Part shown: positions 6,666-8,587 of the stretch, piece after piece
Position numbering within the stretch: position 1 is the first letter of the stretch
Layout of the letters: each line of letters opens with the position of its first letter
DNA from: JBJXHB01 sp046160725
Lineage (GTDB): Bacteria > Pseudomonadota > Gammaproteobacteria > Burkholderiales > Burkholderiaceae_C
Length of the DNA: 8,587 nt
Assembly (NCBI GenBank): GCA_046160725.1
Contig: JBJXHB010000046.1
Location: 1-8,587, forward strand
Reading direction: 5' to 3'
Notes under the pieces: model-generated
What the model was told of the DNA's origin: nothing
The model's input: the letters and a program-made list of their open reading frames with translations, nothing else
Database searches by the model: none
Position numbers and translations under genes: made by a program

Positions 6666-7010
6666 TCAGTATTGTGTCGTCGGCAGCACCACGGTCAGCC
6701 CGTCGTGTCGATCGGCCAGAACGACCTGGCAGCTGAGCCGGCTGTGGGGCTGCCGTGGCATGGCCACGAAGTCCAGCATGGCCTGCTCTTCGGCATCGGC
6801 CGGCGGCAACCTTGCAGCCCAGGCCGCCGACAGCACCACGTGACAGGTGCCGCAGGACAGCGCGCCGCCGCAATCGGCCGCAATACCGTCAATGCCGGCA
6901 TCCAGTGCCGCCCGCATCAGGCTGATGCCGGTGGCGGCCTGCACCAGGCGGCCCCGGTCCGGCCCGCCAGCGGCTGCATCCGCGGCCAGGAAGTGCAGGC
7001 TGATCTTCAC
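6666..7010 (-). CDS. [2Fe-2S] ferredoxin, putidaredoxin/adrenodoxin type
   Basis: A 114-residue soluble electron carrier. The four cluster ligands are clear: C47, C53 and C56 in DCGGALSCGTCHV (CX5CX2C), and C94 in SRLSCQVV. This spacing marks the vertebrate-type class (putidaredoxin, adrenodoxin), not the plant type. From memory of putidaredoxin, the match runs through SLMxAA, the Asp just before the first Cys, and the C-terminal P-x-x-Q-aromatic end (Tyr here, Trp there). The Arg used to dock on P450cam appears to be Glu (about E74). Such proteins feed electrons from a flavin reductase to a cytochrome P450 or a Rieske oxygenase. The start is a GTG at 7010 that overlaps the stop of the upstream ligase as GTGA, so the two are translated together. 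No reductase or oxygenase lies in the window. Iron-sulfur assembly ferredoxin is a less likely alternative given the neighbours. Confidence 0.9.
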   Translation of the reverse strand: MKISLHFLAADAAAGGPDRGRLVQAATGISLMRAALDAGIDGIAADCGGALSCGTCHVVLSAAWAARLPPADAEEQAMLDFVAMPRQPHSRLSCQVVLADRHDGLTVVLPTTQY

Positions 7011-8494
7011 AGCCGGCTGAAGTACTCACGCCGCTCGAACTCGGGCAGGTCGTCGGCGTCGGCATGGCGCGTCGCTTCGGACTGCTTGAGGCGGCACAGG
7101 TAGTCGACGAAAGCGTCGCCGAAGCAACCCACCATGACCGCATCGCTTCGCAATGCCGTCAGGGCCTCTGGCAGGCTGGACGGCAGGGCCTCACCCACAG
7201 CGTCATAGGGCGACCGGGTGGCCGGTGGTGCGCGCAGCCGGCGCTCCAGCCCATCCAGGCCGGCATGGACCTGCGAGGCCATGTACAGGTACGGGTTGGC
7301 CGCGGGCTCGCCGGCCCGGTTCTCGATGCGGGTGGCCGGGTCGCCGGCGGCGCCGACGACGCGCAGCATGGCGCCGCGGTTGTCGTGGCCCCACTGCACC
7401 TGCTGCGGCGCCAGCGCGTTCGGCTTGAAGCGGCCATAGCCGTTGGCGGTGGGCGTGGCAAACACCGACATGCCGCGCGCGTGCGCCAGCAGCCCGGCCA
7501 GGTGGTGCTCGCCGATGTCGGACAGGCGATGGCCGGCGTCCAGCGGCGTGCTGTCCGGCGCCGGCGCCTCTCGGCAGAACAGGTTGCGGCCGCTGGCCGC
7601 ATCGAACAGCGACTGGTGCAGATGCCAACCGCTGGACATGATGTTCGGAAACGGCGGCCGGCACATGAAGGTCGCGTGGTAGCCGGCGCGGCGCAGGGCC
7701 GACCGCACCGCGCTGCGGAACAGCACCATGTTGTCGGCAGCGGTCAAGGCATCGGTGGCATCGAACACCGCCTCGACCTGGGACGGGCCGAGTTCGACTT
7801 CCAGCGACGTCAACGGCAGGTCCAGCGCGTGCGCGGTCTGCTCGATGATGCGCAGCGGCTCCTCGGCCATGTCGTACCAGGCCTCGCCCAGCAGCTGATA
7901 GCCCGGGTGGATCAGGGCCACCTCTGGCGCAGGCCCCGGCCAGGCCGCCTGGGCTGGGTCCAATTGCGCCTGGGTGCCGACCAGCCGGTAGATGTGCAGT
8001 TCCACCTCCAGGCCGCAACGCAGGCCCATGCCGCGGTCGTGCAGGCGCTGCAGCGCCCGCTGCAGCTGATGCCGCGTGTCCAGCGTCACCGGCGTCGCAT
8101 CCTGGAACCAGGGCTGGGCCGGCATCCAGCCACTGCCCGGCGACCAGGGCAGGCTGACGAATCGGGCCGGGTCGGGCAACAGCACCAGGTTGTTGGCCTG
8201 GCCGAAGCCCGGCAGCCCCGCCACACCGTCGGGCTCGAACACCTTGTAAGCGGTGCGGTCGGAGGTGTCCTTGAGCATCAGCGTGCTGACCATGCCGATG
8301 CCCTGGCGCATGGCGCGCTCCAATGCGGCGACGGTGACGGTCTTGCCGCGCAACAGGCCGTGCACATCGCACCAGGCGATGCGCACCAGCCGGATGTCCT
8401 GCGCGGCCACGCGGGCCAGCACCTGCTGCAACGCATGCTCGCGCGCCGCGTCGTGCTGGCCGCTGGCCTGGGCAAACGATTCGGCAACCGACAT
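7007..8494 (-). CDS. Glutamine-synthetase-superfamily ligase, probably gamma-glutamylating a substrate other than ammonia
   Basis: A 495-residue cytoplasmic ATP-dependent glutamate-amine ligase (GlnA 469, PuuA 472 in E. coli). The beta-grasp domain is at about 36-115 with CDVHGLLRGK; the catalytic domain follows. Visible motifs: GLEVELH (E163, E165, metal), LEVELGPSQVE (E234, E241), FMCRPPFPN in place of the FMPKP segment, GWHLHQS (H291, ATP and glutamate site), WGHDNRGAMLRV (R373, R378), and R389-I-E-N-R393 with A-A-N-P-Y-L. The ammonia-site FDGSS segment of true GlnA is absent, the flap glutamate appears replaced (KPNALAPQQ), and there is no adenylylation tyrosine motif. That fits PuuA, isopropylamine (IpuC) or aniline (AtdA1/TdnQ) type ligases, which attach glutamate to an amine. 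The ATG at 8494 has AGGA 8 bases upstream. The specific substrate is unknown. Confidence 0.85.
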   Translation of the reverse strand: MSVAESFAQASGQHDAAREHALQQVLARVAAQDIRLVRIAWCDVHGLLRGKTVTVAALERAMRQGIGMVSTLMLKDTSDRTAYKVFEPDGVAGLPGFGQANNLVLLPDPARFVSLPWSPGSGWMPAQPWFQDATPVTLDTRHQLQRALQRLHDRGMGLRCGLEVELHIYRLVGTQAQLDPAQAAWPGPAPEVALIHPGYQLLGEAWYDMAEEPLRIIEQTAHALDLPLTSLEVELGPSQVEAVFDATDALTAADNMVLFRSAVRSALRRAGYHATFMCRPPFPNIMSSGWHLHQSLFDAASGRNLFCREAPAPDSTPLDAGHRLSDIGEHHLAGLLAHARGMSVFATPTANGYGRFKPNALAPQQVQWGHDNRGAMLRVVGAAGDPATRIENRAGEPAANPYLYMASQVHAGLDGLERRLRAPPATRSPYDAVGEALPSSLPEALTALRSDAVMVGCFGDAFVDYLCRLKQSEATRHADADDLPEFERREYFSRL

Positions 8495-8520
8495 CGACCG
8501 CGTCCTGCCCGTCGGTCCCG

Positions 8521-8587
8521 TCAGGCCGACTGGTCGGCGGGCTGTGCCGCGGCCCAGGGCGCGCCCGCCCGCCGCGCCGGAGATCGG
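8521..8587 (-). CDS. C-terminal tail of an upstream gene (tentative)
   Basis: One minus-strand frame entering from the window edge reads RSPARRAGAPWAAAQPADQS plus A, then stops at TGA (8523-8521), 26 bases before the ligase start codon. The spacing and direction fit the last gene before the ligase in the same operon. Only 21 residues are visible, of low information and Ala/Pro/Arg-rich as any frame here would be, so this may be chance. No function can be given. Confidence 0.35.
   Translation of the reverse strand, partial: RSPARRAGAPWAAAQPADQSA

Noticed and set aside
7203..8372. 389-codon minus-strand open frame overlapping the ligase in another frame
   Set aside because: Reads as Arg/Ala/Gly/Pro-rich out-of-frame translation; the ligase frame carries all conserved residues.

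Overview
This is a GC-rich window in which every gene I can support lies on the minus strand, so transcription runs from high to low coordinates. Protein features point to a betaproteobacterium of the order Burkholderiales, in the wider Comamonadaceae/Rubrivivax/Leptothrix area. The clues are a PhaR-type polyhydroxyalkanoate regulator directly ahead of rimO and a MetC-type lyase, a TRAP transporter, and third-position GC so strong that long non-coding open frames run antisense to real genes. The organism is inferred from memory of family and neighbourhood patterns, not from a search.

Region A (8587 to about 3711) is an accessory catabolic-looking gene string. In transcription order it holds the tail of an unidentified upstream gene, a glutamine-synthetase-superfamily ligase (7007-8494), a putidaredoxin-like [2Fe-2S] ferredoxin whose GTG start overlaps the ligase stop (GTGA), then dctQ, dctM (overlapping as ATGA) and dctP of a TRAP uptake system. 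The spacing suggests one transcript. The simplest reading is uptake of a carboxylated, probably nitrogen-containing compound, followed by gamma-glutamylation of an amine and/or oxygenase chemistry fed by the ferredoxin. The oxygenase and reductase that would complete such a pathway are not in the window.

Region B (3710 to 395) looks like core genome. A 139-base intergenic stretch with a near-perfect 22-base dyad precedes phaR, rimO (ribosomal protein S12 methylthiotransferase) and metC (cystathionine beta-lyase). These three genes are separated by only 29 and 10 bases and are probably cotranscribed.

Region C (394 to 1) is an intergenic region with a C6/G6 inverted repeat and a second small dyad, followed by the 5' part of a gene for a secreted protein that runs off the window. 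The repeat sits where an activator site would be expected for that gene.

No tRNA, rRNA, CRISPR array, insertion sequence or attachment site was recognised.
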